A stretch of 64,000 bases of DNA from Ignavibacteria bacterium UBA7675 (GTDB taxonomy: Bacteria > Bacteroidota > Ignavibacteria > Kapaibacteriales > UB7675). The translations under genes and the position numbers were made by a program. The stretch spans positions 161,940-225,939 of the forward strand of contig DLHF01000046.1 of the NCBI GenBank assembly GCA_002483085.1, written 5' to 3'. Position 1 is the first letter of the stretch, and each line of letters begins with the position of its first letter. The notes beneath the pieces were generated by a model. That model saw only the letters and a program-made list of their open reading frames with translations, was not told the DNA's origin and did not search any database. Positions 52,854 through 60,231 of this stretch are shown one piece after another.

Positions 52854-53756
52854 ATGCCCCAATATCTCGTGGCACACCCTATGGCGTCAGGACAAGAAAG
52901 CCTCTGGCTTCAATGCGGCCCGGACAGCGTCGACCGCGATGCTCTTGCTTTTCAGCTCGCATCGGCACAGCACAAGCCGCATGAGTTTCTTCTTTTTTTT
53001 GATGGCAATCGCGTAGTAGGCAGAATGCGCGGAGAGGCTCTTACGCCCAAGCTTTATACTATACGGGAAATAAATACACATCCGAATACCCCCGACGAGG
53101 CAGTAGCTCGGGCGCTCACGAGCTATCTCTACCACCTGTTTCAGGCTGATGATATCCGCATACTCATGTGGCAGGAATCGCACACAGCACTTGTCGGTAC
53201 AATGCTTGCACAATCGGGGTTCGTTGTTCACCGAACAAAGCAATTTGTAGAACGCCGAATCGACAACTATACATCACCATATCGCAGTCCGTTCACCTAC
53301 CGCACTCTTGCCGACGCAGGCCGCCAGGAATTTCTCGATGTGATGACCGAGGCTGCCAAAGGCGACCCCTTCCCGGAAAATGAGTTCGACCCCGAAAAGG
53401 AATTCGACGAACTCGTTGCCTGCTACACGGGCCCAACATTCGACCCCGCCAACTGGCGCATCGCCATGCTCGACGGCGTTGCTGCGGGCGTGGTGCTTCC
53501 ACAGCCGCACGACGACGCACCACAGAAAGGAACACTGCTCTATATTGCCATGCTCCCCGCTTTCCGCAATCGAGGGCTCGGCAAGATACTGCATGCAGCG
53601 GGTATGGAACGGCTCGCCTATCTGGGAGTACATACCTACCAAGGTTCCACAGATGCGCGCAATACGCCTATGCAAACTATTTTTGAGCGCAATGGCTGCA
53701 CAACCGTCGGCATACAGCTTTTTTATCGGCCTGTAGCGGCTCACTCTCTGGTATAA
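52854..53756 (+). CDS. GNAT-family N-acetyltransferase
   Basis: The 300-residue protein has an N-terminal domain (about 1-140) and a C-terminal GNAT domain with the acetyl-CoA loop LPAFRNRGLGKILHAAG (about 240-256), followed by GSTDARNTPMQTIFERNGC. Such two-part proteins acetylate amines of small molecules or peptides. Substrate unknown. It is transcribed alone. Confidence 0.85.
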   Translation: MPQYLVAHPMASGQESLWLQCGPDSVDRDALAFQLASAQHKPHEFLLFFDGNRVVGRMRGEALTPKLYTIREINTHPNTPDEAVARALTSYLYHLFQADDIRILMWQESHTALVGTMLAQSGFVVHRTKQFVERRIDNYTSPYRSPFTYRTLADAGRQEFLDVMTEAAKGDPFPENEFDPEKEFDELVACYTGPTFDPANWRIAMLDGVAAGVVLPQPHDDAPQKGTLLYIAMLPAFRNRGLGKILHAAGMERLAYLGVHTYQGSTDARNTPMQTIFERNGCTTVGIQLFYRPVAAHSLV

Positions 53757-53874
53757 ATTCATGTCTCTTATAATCGGCCTACCAGCTATCCTCACACCCG
53801 TCGCAGAATACAAATGCCTAGTCTTCTGCCCTCGGTACATGGGGAAAGATGAACGTCGTGTGGCGTGAATATAC

Positions 53875-53923
53875 ATGGCACGGGCGTGGCTCGGCGCCCG
53901 GCTGGTCGCTGTCGCCGGTCGCA
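53875..53923 (+). repeat. Intergenic repeat module A, copy 4
   Basis: Begins ATGGCACGGGCG and ends GGTCGCTGTCGCCGGTCGCA. The hairpin arms are CCGGC/GCCGG, a compensatory change relative to CCGGT/ACCGG in other copies. Confidence 0.75.
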
Positions 53924-54062
53924 TACCCGCTTCGGCTTTGGCCACAGGCTTTGCGCTGGTTGCTGGAACAACGATAGAACGCCGATAAGCGCGGACGCTT
54001 TGTGATCATGTGCTAAAGGAATGCAGCGCGTGCTTGTACATTCCTGCGGATGCGGACGGACA

Positions 54063-54121
54063 GCACGCGGCGGCGTTGCAGCGCGGTGCAGCGACAAAGC
54101 GCGAGGGCGGAGACTGTAGCG
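54063..54121 (+). repeat. Intergenic repeat module B, copy 4
   Basis: Contains GCACGCGGCGG, GCAGCGCGGTGCAGCGAC and GCGAGGGCGGAGAC. Confidence 0.72.
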
Positions 54122-54252
54122 CCAAAACTCCTGCAAGTGTTCGCTGGGCACCGCGCTCAATGCGACGATAAAAATGGTGTCGTAGTCAAAAACAATTCCG
54201 CTGCTGCCGCAGGACTCGTATGTTTGTTTCTCTTTTCTCATTAGTTGATTGT

Positions 54253-55497
54253 ATGGAACAAGAACATCTGCATTTATTTGAAGGCTTTGGCATCGAACTC
54301 GAATACATCATCGCCAATAAGCAAACGCTCTCGGTATCCCCTCTCGCCGATGAACTTCTGTGCACAGCTTCGGGCGAGGATCGAGTATCGGAAGTACAAA
54401 CACGAGATATCACATGGTCCAACAGCCGGGGACTACATGGTATTACAACCAAAACAAACGGCCTCTCGCCATTGCTTGTACCGCTGCCTACGGCCTTTGC
54501 AGAACAGGCGAAACACATCAACGCCCTGCTCGCCGATATGGACGCATGCCTTATGCCCGGCGCCATGCACCCGTGGATGAATCCCCGCACAGAGATGAAA
54601 CTATGGCCGCACGACGGTGGCGTGTACGAAGCATTCCACAACATTTTTGACTGTGGCACACACGGCTGGGCGAACCTGCAAAGCATGCAGATCAGCTTGC
54701 CTTTTTACGACGACAGAGAATTTGCGCGACTACACGCAGCTATTCGTTTGGTGCTGCCTATTATCCCGGCTCTTGCGGCGAGCTCCCCGGTAGTAAACGG
54801 CGCTCCCAATGGCATCATGGACAACCGATTGGAAGCGTACCGCAGCAGTGCTGCGCGTATTCCCTCGATATCTGGCAGAGTAATTCCCGAGCAGGTATGG
54901 ACACGCAAGGACTACGAGCGCGATATTCTCCAGCGCCTGTACGACGATATTGCGCCCTACGACCCGAACGCTATGCTCCAGACTGAAGAGCTGAACGCAC
55001 GGGGAGCCATTGCGCGATTTGGCCGTGGTACAATTGAAATCCGCGTAATCGACGCGCAGGAATGTCCACTTGCAAACATCTCCATTGCAGCCGCTGTTAT
55101 CGCTGTAGTAGAAGCCCTTACAGGCGAATTTTCCGCCAGCCTGATACTGCAACAGGCATGGGAAACCGATCCGCTGTACACGCTGCTGATAGAAACGACA
55201 AAAGACGCTGAATCGACAGTGATAAGCAATGCCAAGTATTTGCGGATGATGCGCTATCCAGAGGGCAACCGCTGCCGGGCAAGCGAGCTCTGGCAACACC
55301 TCATAGAAACTGTGCTGCCAGCCAGCCTCGTGTACAATGAGCAGTGGGAAACGCCGATAAACACAATGCTCGCGCAGGGCACGCTTGCGCGGCGTATCAG
55401 CCGTGCTATAGGCAAACAGCCCGACCGCGACCGCATAGCAGAAGTGTATGGACAGTTGTGCTCCTGCTTGGCAGAAGGAACAATGTTCAAGGGATAG
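54253..55497 (+). CDS. GCS2-family carboxylate-amine ligase (glutamate-cysteine ligase-like)
   Basis: This 414-residue protein opens MEQEHLHLFEGFGIELEYIIA, the conserved GCS2 start; an in-frame ATG at 54220 with AGGA upstream is an alternative. The motif GFGIELEY carries the catalytic glutamates. Also visible are DARLMPGAMHPW-like ADMDACLMPGAMHPWM, NLQSMQISLPF and FGRGTIEIRVIDAQECP. The family couples an amino acid or carboxylate to an amine using ATP. Whether it makes gamma-glutamylcysteine cannot be told from sequence. Confidence 0.87.
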   Translation: MEQEHLHLFEGFGIELEYIIANKQTLSVSPLADELLCTASGEDRVSEVQTRDITWSNSRGLHGITTKTNGLSPLLVPLPTAFAEQAKHINALLADMDACLMPGAMHPWMNPRTEMKLWPHDGGVYEAFHNIFDCGTHGWANLQSMQISLPFYDDREFARLHAAIRLVLPIIPALAASSPVVNGAPNGIMDNRLEAYRSSAARIPSISGRVIPEQVWTRKDYERDILQRLYDDIAPYDPNAMLQTEELNARGAIARFGRGTIEIRVIDAQECPLANISIAAAVIAVVEALTGEFSASLILQQAWETDPLYTLLIETTKDAESTVISNAKYLRMMRYPEGNRCRASELWQHLIETVLPASLVYNEQWETPINTMLAQGTLARRISRAIGKQPDRDRIAEVYGQLCSCLAEGTMFKG

Positions 55498-55530
55498 GAA
55501 CAGAGTGCTCACGATCACGCTCATACTTTT

Positions 55531-56124
55531 ATGGCTACTTCCCATTCATCCTTTTCGCAGCATTTACACACGCTGCGGCAGAAAGCTGAAGCTCTCGGAC
55601 AGGAAATCGCTTCGCTGTGCGGCAATATGACGCCGGAACAATTCAACTGGAAGCCATCTCCCGACTCCTGGAGCGTTGGGCAGTGCGTCCATCACCTTAT
55701 CGTGTTTAACACGTCGTACTTTACATCGCTCGACAAAAGCATAGAACGAGCCCGGAGAAAATACACAGAGAGCGGGCTTGAGCCTGCACATGGCGCGTAC
55801 AAAGCCGGAATGCTCGGCGCTTTTCTCATCCGTATGATGCACCCCGGCACGCTAAAAGTACGCACACCACAACCCTTCCGGCCATCGCAAAGCGACATTC
55901 CGCTGTCGGCACTGCGCGACTTCTCTACGGCGCAACAGCACTTATCAGAGATATTGCTTCGAGCGGCAGATATCAATCTCAACCGCACCCGTGTGGCTTC
56001 TCCTGCTGCCGGGCTCCTGCGCTTTCGGCTGGGTGATATTCTGGCTATTTTGCTTTTGCACGAGCGGCGCCATATGGAGCAAATCAGGAAAATTACGACC
56101 CATGCTTCCTTTCCAATAGCCTGA
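55531..56124 (+). CDS. DinB-like four-helix protein
   Basis: The 197-residue protein has the DinB/YfiT features FNWKPSPDSWSVGQCVHHLIVF near residue 45 and LLLHERRHMEQIRKI near the C-terminus; the histidines of these two motifs form the family's metal site. Members include thiol S-transferases (bacillithiol and mycothiol). It lies 33 bp after the GCS2-type ligase, so a thiol-related pair is possible but unproven. Confidence 0.87.
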   Translation: MATSHSSFSQHLHTLRQKAEALGQEIASLCGNMTPEQFNWKPSPDSWSVGQCVHHLIVFNTSYFTSLDKSIERARRKYTESGLEPAHGAYKAGMLGAFLIRMMHPGTLKVRTPQPFRPSQSDIPLSALRDFSTAQQHLSEILLRAADINLNRTRVASPAAGLLRFRLGDILAILLLHERRHMEQIRKITTHASFPIA

Positions 56125-56256
56125 AAGGGTATAGCTGTAACAAAAACGGCGGCTCTACTGTCTGTGGCGGAACGGCGGCTATACCGTATATTTGCCAAAG
56201 CCCGTACCTGTGAACCGAGTGCGGCTAAATTTCTTCTACAATGCAAAACAGATACT

Positions 56257-56991
56257 ATGAATAAGCTCCCCCTCTTCTTTTCTCTTTGTTGTTTTCTGCT
56301 CACCAGCCTGCTGAGCGGCTGTGGCGATGATGCTGTTGCCGTAGAATGCACCGACGGATCGGGCACAATACAAACCGAGCAGCGCTCCCCCGGCACATTC
56401 TCAGGCATTGTAGCGAGCGACAACATCAATATTGTTTTGCAACAAGGGCCCATCGGCGTGCGCGTGGAGGCCGACGACAATTTCCTACGGCACATCACAA
56501 CCGAGCTGCGCGGCACCCGGTTGTATATTGGTGTTGCCAACGACGCATGCTTGAGCAATGGCACAGCAAATGTGTATGTAACAGCTCCGCAGCTTCAGAG
56601 CATTAGCACAGAGGGGTCGGGAGATATTACCGGAATGGCCACCTTTTCTTCTGACTCCTTTACAGTCACGTCTGTCGGTTCAGGCAGCGTGCAAGTAACC
56701 GGAGCAACAACAAAGGCCGTGGCTGTATCTATTGGCGGTTCGGGCAGTGTACGCATCAAAGGCCGGGCAGCGACACTCACCACACAGATCAGCGGATCGG
56801 GTTCGCTGCTGGCTTACGAGCTACCTATCGACGACGCAATACTCACACTCACAGGATCGGGCAGTGCCGAAGTAAACGCAGCTAAAACGCTGGATGTAAA
56901 GCTCACAGGCTCCGGCAGCGTGACATACCTCGGTTTTCCCGTCGTCACTTCGATTATCACCGGGTCGGGAACAGTAAAGAAAAAACCGTAG
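56257..56991 (+). CDS. GIN-domain (DUF2807) lipoprotein
   Basis: The 244-residue lipoprotein starts at 56257, giving a signal sequence with lipobox LLSGC (Cys about residue 23); the frame runs upstream to 56164 without a signal. The mature part is a beta-helix with GSGSV-type repeats (GSGSVQVTG, GSGSVRIKG, GSGSLLAY, GSGSAEVN, GSGSVTYL), diagnostic of the head-GIN/DUF2807 family. Anchored to the envelope; role unknown. Confidence 0.92.
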   Translation: MNKLPLFFSLCCFLLTSLLSGCGDDAVAVECTDGSGTIQTEQRSPGTFSGIVASDNINIVLQQGPIGVRVEADDNFLRHITTELRGTRLYIGVANDACLSNGTANVYVTAPQLQSISTEGSGDITGMATFSSDSFTVTSVGSGSVQVTGATTKAVAVSIGGSGSVRIKGRAATLTTQISGSGSLLAYELPIDDAILTLTGSGSAEVNAAKTLDVKLTGSGSVTYLGFPVVTSIITGSGTVKKKP

Positions 56992-57070
56992 CACGACCAG
57001 CCACAGGCTGAACGCTTCTACCAGCACGCGTGTACCGGCAATATGTGTTGTTTCACTTTTTCACCCCATT

Positions 57071-57895
57071 ATGAAATCAGCTCTGTATGAATTCCTCGTG
57101 TTCGGCCTGAAGGAAGCACGGGCATGTATTTTCGCCGGTTTGTTTTTCGGCGTTTTATTTATCTCGCATCACATACCGCTTTTTGGCCTGCCGCGCTACG
57201 ATTTCATTTTCATTGCAGCCATAGCAATTCAGCTCGTGCTTCTCTGGAAGCGGCTCGAAACAGTCGACGAACTCAAGACACTGTGCGCCTTCCACTTGCT
57301 CGGCCTGTTGCTCGAATTGTTCAAGACTCATCCGGCAATTGGTTCGTGGAGCTATCCAGAACACGCTCTATTAAAGATCGGTACGGTGCCGCTGTACAGT
57401 GGCTTTATGTACGCTGCCGTAGCAAGCTATATCTGCCAGGCATGGCGTATGCTGAAGCTGGAACTACACCACTACCCAAGCTATTTCATCAGTGTCCCGC
57501 TGTGCATTGCTATCTACCTTAATTTCTTTACTCACCACTTTATCGGCGATTACCGCTTGTACCTCATCATCGCTGTAGTAATCGTATTTATGCGAACAAC
57601 GATACACTTTACGGTTACGACCAAACGGCGTAAAATGCCGCTTGTGATCAGCTTTCTGCTTATGGGATTTTTCATCTGGATAGCAGAGAATATCTCCACG
57701 TATCTCGGCGCATGGCGATATCCCGACCAAATCCATACCTGGACATTTGTCTCTATGGGCAAGATCAACGCGTGGTTTCTGCTGGTAATCATCAGCTTTA
57801 TTATCGTAGCCGATCTTAAGCACATGCGCGAACGCCGAGCACATAGGGCTAGTACACGTGCAAAAACGCTGCCAGGAACTTCGGTAAAGGGATGA
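57071..57895 (+). CDS. DUF817 integral membrane protein
   Basis: A 274-residue protein with about eight hydrophobic segments. Family motifs FKTHPAIGSWSYPEHALLKI, PLYSGFMYAAVASYICQAW, FFTHHFIGDYRLYLI and AENISTYLGAWRYP match DUF817. No catalytic function is established for the family. Confidence 0.88.
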   Translation: MKSALYEFLVFGLKEARACIFAGLFFGVLFISHHIPLFGLPRYDFIFIAAIAIQLVLLWKRLETVDELKTLCAFHLLGLLLELFKTHPAIGSWSYPEHALLKIGTVPLYSGFMYAAVASYICQAWRMLKLELHHYPSYFISVPLCIAIYLNFFTHHFIGDYRLYLIIAVVIVFMRTTIHFTVTTKRRKMPLVISFLLMGFFIWIAENISTYLGAWRYPDQIHTWTFVSMGKINAWFLLVIISFIIVADLKHMRERRAHRASTRAKTLPGTSVKG

Positions 57896-58258
57896 AAAAA
57901 GTGCTTGGAAATGAAAAATTCTTGTCCGCCGTACACCAAGTTCGTACATTGCCGATAGCCGTTCGTTTTTCCGGATAAAAATATTCCGCCGAAGGATCGG
58001 AGCCTGCGCAAAGGAAAAACGAATCAGGGAAGTCAGATAATGCGGCGTTTCCCATCACAGTATCAAGTGTATGGTATGAATCCGGAGAATTCTCTCGTGC
58101 CGGATCACATGCGGTTATTATCCGCAGAACGGTTTCAGCTATCAATATTCCACCTTTTGCACCGGACGGATCATTCATCCCGTCCCCACTGCCCGTTTCC
58201 GCATTGTACTTATACGTTGTTTGGTATTCCTACACATCCTATCCCGACAGGGTCCCCT
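57896..58258. other. Intergenic region with a long inverted repeat
   Basis: 363 bp with no gene. Perfect 11-bp arms TTCGTTTTTCC (57962-57972) and GGAAAAACGAA (58013-58023) enclose a 40-base loop; this may fold in the transcript. No T-tract follows. Confidence 0.5.
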
Positions 58259-58855
58259 ATGAAAGACGAGCGCCTTAAAAAACAGATCGATTTCATTCTT
58301 GAAATCGACAAACTCAAGCATATCTACCGACAGACGCTGTTGACCGATGGCTCGCGCCATGAAAACGACGCCGAACATTCCTGGCACCTCGCGATGATGG
58401 CTCTGCTGTTGTGCGAACACGCTACGGAAATGAGTATCGATATGTTCCGCGTTGTCAAAATGGTGCTTATCCACGACCTCGTCGAAATAGATCACGGCGA
58501 TACGCTGTGCTACGACGACGAAGCAATACGCATAGCCAAAGAACGCGAACGCAAAACAGCCGAGCGCCTGTTTTGCCTTCTTCCCGAAGATCAGTCCGAA
58601 GAATTTCGGATGCTCTGGGAAGAATTTGAACAGCAGGCAACGCCCGAAGCCTGTTTTGCCGCCTCGCTCGATAGGCTCCAGCCGCTGCTTCACAACTACA
58701 AGACAGGCGGATATTCCTGGAAAAAGCACGGCGTTACGCGGGACAAAGTTCTGCGCCGCACCGAGCCCATACGCGAAAGCTCTACATTCCTGTGGAATTT
58801 CGTGCAGGAATTGATCCAAGAATCTGTAGCTCGCGGCTACCTGAACAGGAACTAA
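58259..58855 (+). CDS. HD-domain phosphohydrolase (YfbR/HDDC2-like)
   Basis: The 198-residue protein starts at ATG 58259 (MKDERLKKQIDFILEID); an in-frame extension to 58040 has no support. The HD metal site is visible: H40 in NDAEHSWHLA, H72-D73 in VLIHDLVEIDHGDT, and the distal Asp in ASLDRLQPLLHN. The family hydrolyses deoxynucleoside monophosphates, so a nucleotide pool role is likely. Confidence 0.9.
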   Translation: MKDERLKKQIDFILEIDKLKHIYRQTLLTDGSRHENDAEHSWHLAMMALLLCEHATEMSIDMFRVVKMVLIHDLVEIDHGDTLCYDDEAIRIAKERERKTAERLFCLLPEDQSEEFRMLWEEFEQQATPEACFAASLDRLQPLLHNYKTGGYSWKKHGVTRDKVLRRTEPIRESSTFLWNFVQELIQESVARGYLNRN

Positions 58856-59212
58856 TACCAGCGTTGTTTTTTTGCCGCTGTACCGAAGCTGCTGCTCCGG
58901 CTGGAAGCATGCGCCCTTCCGGCATGGTGCGTTGTCTTCAGGCAATAACATAACGTCCAACGCCAACGCGCTATCACAATAACTGCCGCCGCTATTCTTC
59001 TTCCCTGCAACCGGCAAGCGTAAAACGCCGCTGGACATTGTCCTTTTGCTTTTGTATAATGCACGTTCTTCGCTTGACGGAGAAAGGTAAAGCTGTAGAT
59101 ACACTTCCCGATAACGGCAGAAGCCATCGCCTCTACGACGGTATTTCTGTAGCCGGGAGGTATCAGTACAGCGGCCAACGTACCTACAATCAATAAATAA
59201 GGGAGTGGACGT
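58856..59212. other. Intergenic region upstream of msrA
   Basis: 357 bp. I see no gene, terminator or repeat copy; AGGGAG at its end is the msrA ribosome binding site. Confidence 0.5.
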
Positions 59213-59692
59213 ATGGAGAAAGCGACATTCGGCGCGGGCTGCTTCTGGGGTGTAGAAGCAGAGTTCCGCAAGGTTGAAGGCGTAATTTCTACTGCCGTGG
59301 GCTACTCCGGCGGCTCTTTGACCAACCCGACATACCAGCAGATATGCACGGATGCCACAGGGCACGCCGAAGTAGTAGAGGTGGTCTACGATCCCGGGAA
59401 AGTATCCTACGAGGAACTTCTCGATATATTCTGGGATGCTCACGATCCCACACAGGTCAATCGACAAGGCCCCGATATTGGCAGGCAATACAGATCGGTG
59501 ATTTTTTATCATTCGCACCAACAGCAGCAAAAAGCCCAAGCATCCAAAGAAAGGCTAGAGCGCGCAAGCGTGTACAGGCGCCCGATTGCGACAGAAATCG
59601 AACCGGCACAGACATTCTACCGCGCTGAAGAGTACCACCAGCAGTATCTGGAAAAACGAGGTATGCCAAGCTGTGCTACGGGCTCGCACTAG
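59213..59692 (+). CDS. msrA: Peptide methionine sulfoxide reductase MsrA
   Basis: The 159-residue enzyme has the catalytic motif GAGCFWGVEAEF with nucleophile C10, plus GYSGGSLTNPTYQQICT, GHAEVVEV and PDIGRQYRSVIFY, all diagnostic. A C-terminal Cys in MPSCATGSH may be the resolving cysteine. It reduces methionine-S-sulfoxide in oxidised proteins using thioredoxin. A terminator-like hairpin follows about 100 bp after the stop. Confidence 0.96.
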   Translation: MEKATFGAGCFWGVEAEFRKVEGVISTAVGYSGGSLTNPTYQQICTDATGHAEVVEVVYDPGKVSYEELLDIFWDAHDPTQVNRQGPDIGRQYRSVIFYHSHQQQQKAQASKERLERASVYRRPIATEIEPAQTFYRAEEYHQQYLEKRGMPSCATGSH

Positions 59693-59720
59693 CACACAGG
59701 GCGCAGAAGATAGAACAACA

Positions 59721-59760
59721 CGCGCCGCAAGTGCGACCCGGTGACAACGACGCAGGTGTG
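59721..59760 (-). repeat. Intergenic repeat module A, copy 5 (partial, inverted)
   Basis: Minus-strand fragment ending GTCGTTGTCACCGGGTCGCA then CTTGCGGCGCG. It faces the plus-strand copy at 59926-59991, which shares the extra CTTGCGGCGCG end. Confidence 0.68.
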
Positions 59761-59796
59761 AACAACACGGCGGTGCTTAAAGCAGAGAGAAAACAG

Positions 59797-59826
59797 GCCT
59801 TCTGGAGCAATTCCAGGGGCTTTTTT
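59797..59826 (+). terminator. Probable msrA terminator
   Basis: CTGGA/TCCAG core stem extended by wobble pairs, with loop GCAAT and a six-T tract. Confidence 0.6.
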
Positions 59827-59925
59827 GCATATATACTAGCCTATTGCGGCAATCACGCTATCAGCACCAGCTCATAGGTGAGCTCGGCGCTCCGGCAATT
59901 CCCATCAGGTGCTCTAAAAAATTCT

Positions 59926-59991
59926 GTGGCACGGGCGTCTTTGCGCCAGCGCTTCATCGCTGTCACCAGGTCGCACTTGCGGCGCGTGGTG
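59926..59991 (+). repeat. Intergenic repeat module A, copy 6
   Basis: Begins GTGGCACGGGCGTC and contains CGCTGTCACCAGGTCGCA followed by CTTGCGGCGCG. It forms an inverted pair with 59721-59760 around the msrA terminator. Confidence 0.72.
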
Positions 59992-60058
59992 CCCTTCCCA
60001 CTGCGCCAGTTGCGGACACATCGCACACCGTAGCAAACGCGAAAACAACGAGCCTCTC

Positions 60059-60100
60059 AAAAAAGCAACAGGTCTTCCGGCATCACCGAAAGACCTGTTG
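60059..60100 (-). terminator. Terminator of the PNGase F-like gene
   Basis: A CAACAGGTCT / AGACCTGTTG 10-bp stem (loop about 15 bases, itself with a short inner pair) followed on the minus strand by GCTTTTTT. It lies 130 bp after the stop codon at 60232. Confidence 0.8.
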
Positions 60101-60231
60101 TATGTGCAGGAGAATTATACCCGGATGAATTGGTGGAGTTGTTTGCACTATGTATTTCCGTCGACAGGCTGTCTCATTTTATCCTGTCTTCTTCATATGC
60201 CTAGCACCCACTTCCTCCATTCATTCCGGTA

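Larger units (their letters stand above)
53757..54219. other. Intergenic region with one repeat A-B pair
   Basis: 463 bp without a gene. Module A lies at 53875-53923 and module B at 54063-54121, both on the plus strand and about 140 bp apart. The end should contain the promoter for the ligase gene. Confidence 0.6.

Noticed and set aside
58175..59539. 454-codon minus-strand frame over the HD and msrA genes
   Set aside because: It is antisense to two clearly recognised enzymes and has no domain of its own.
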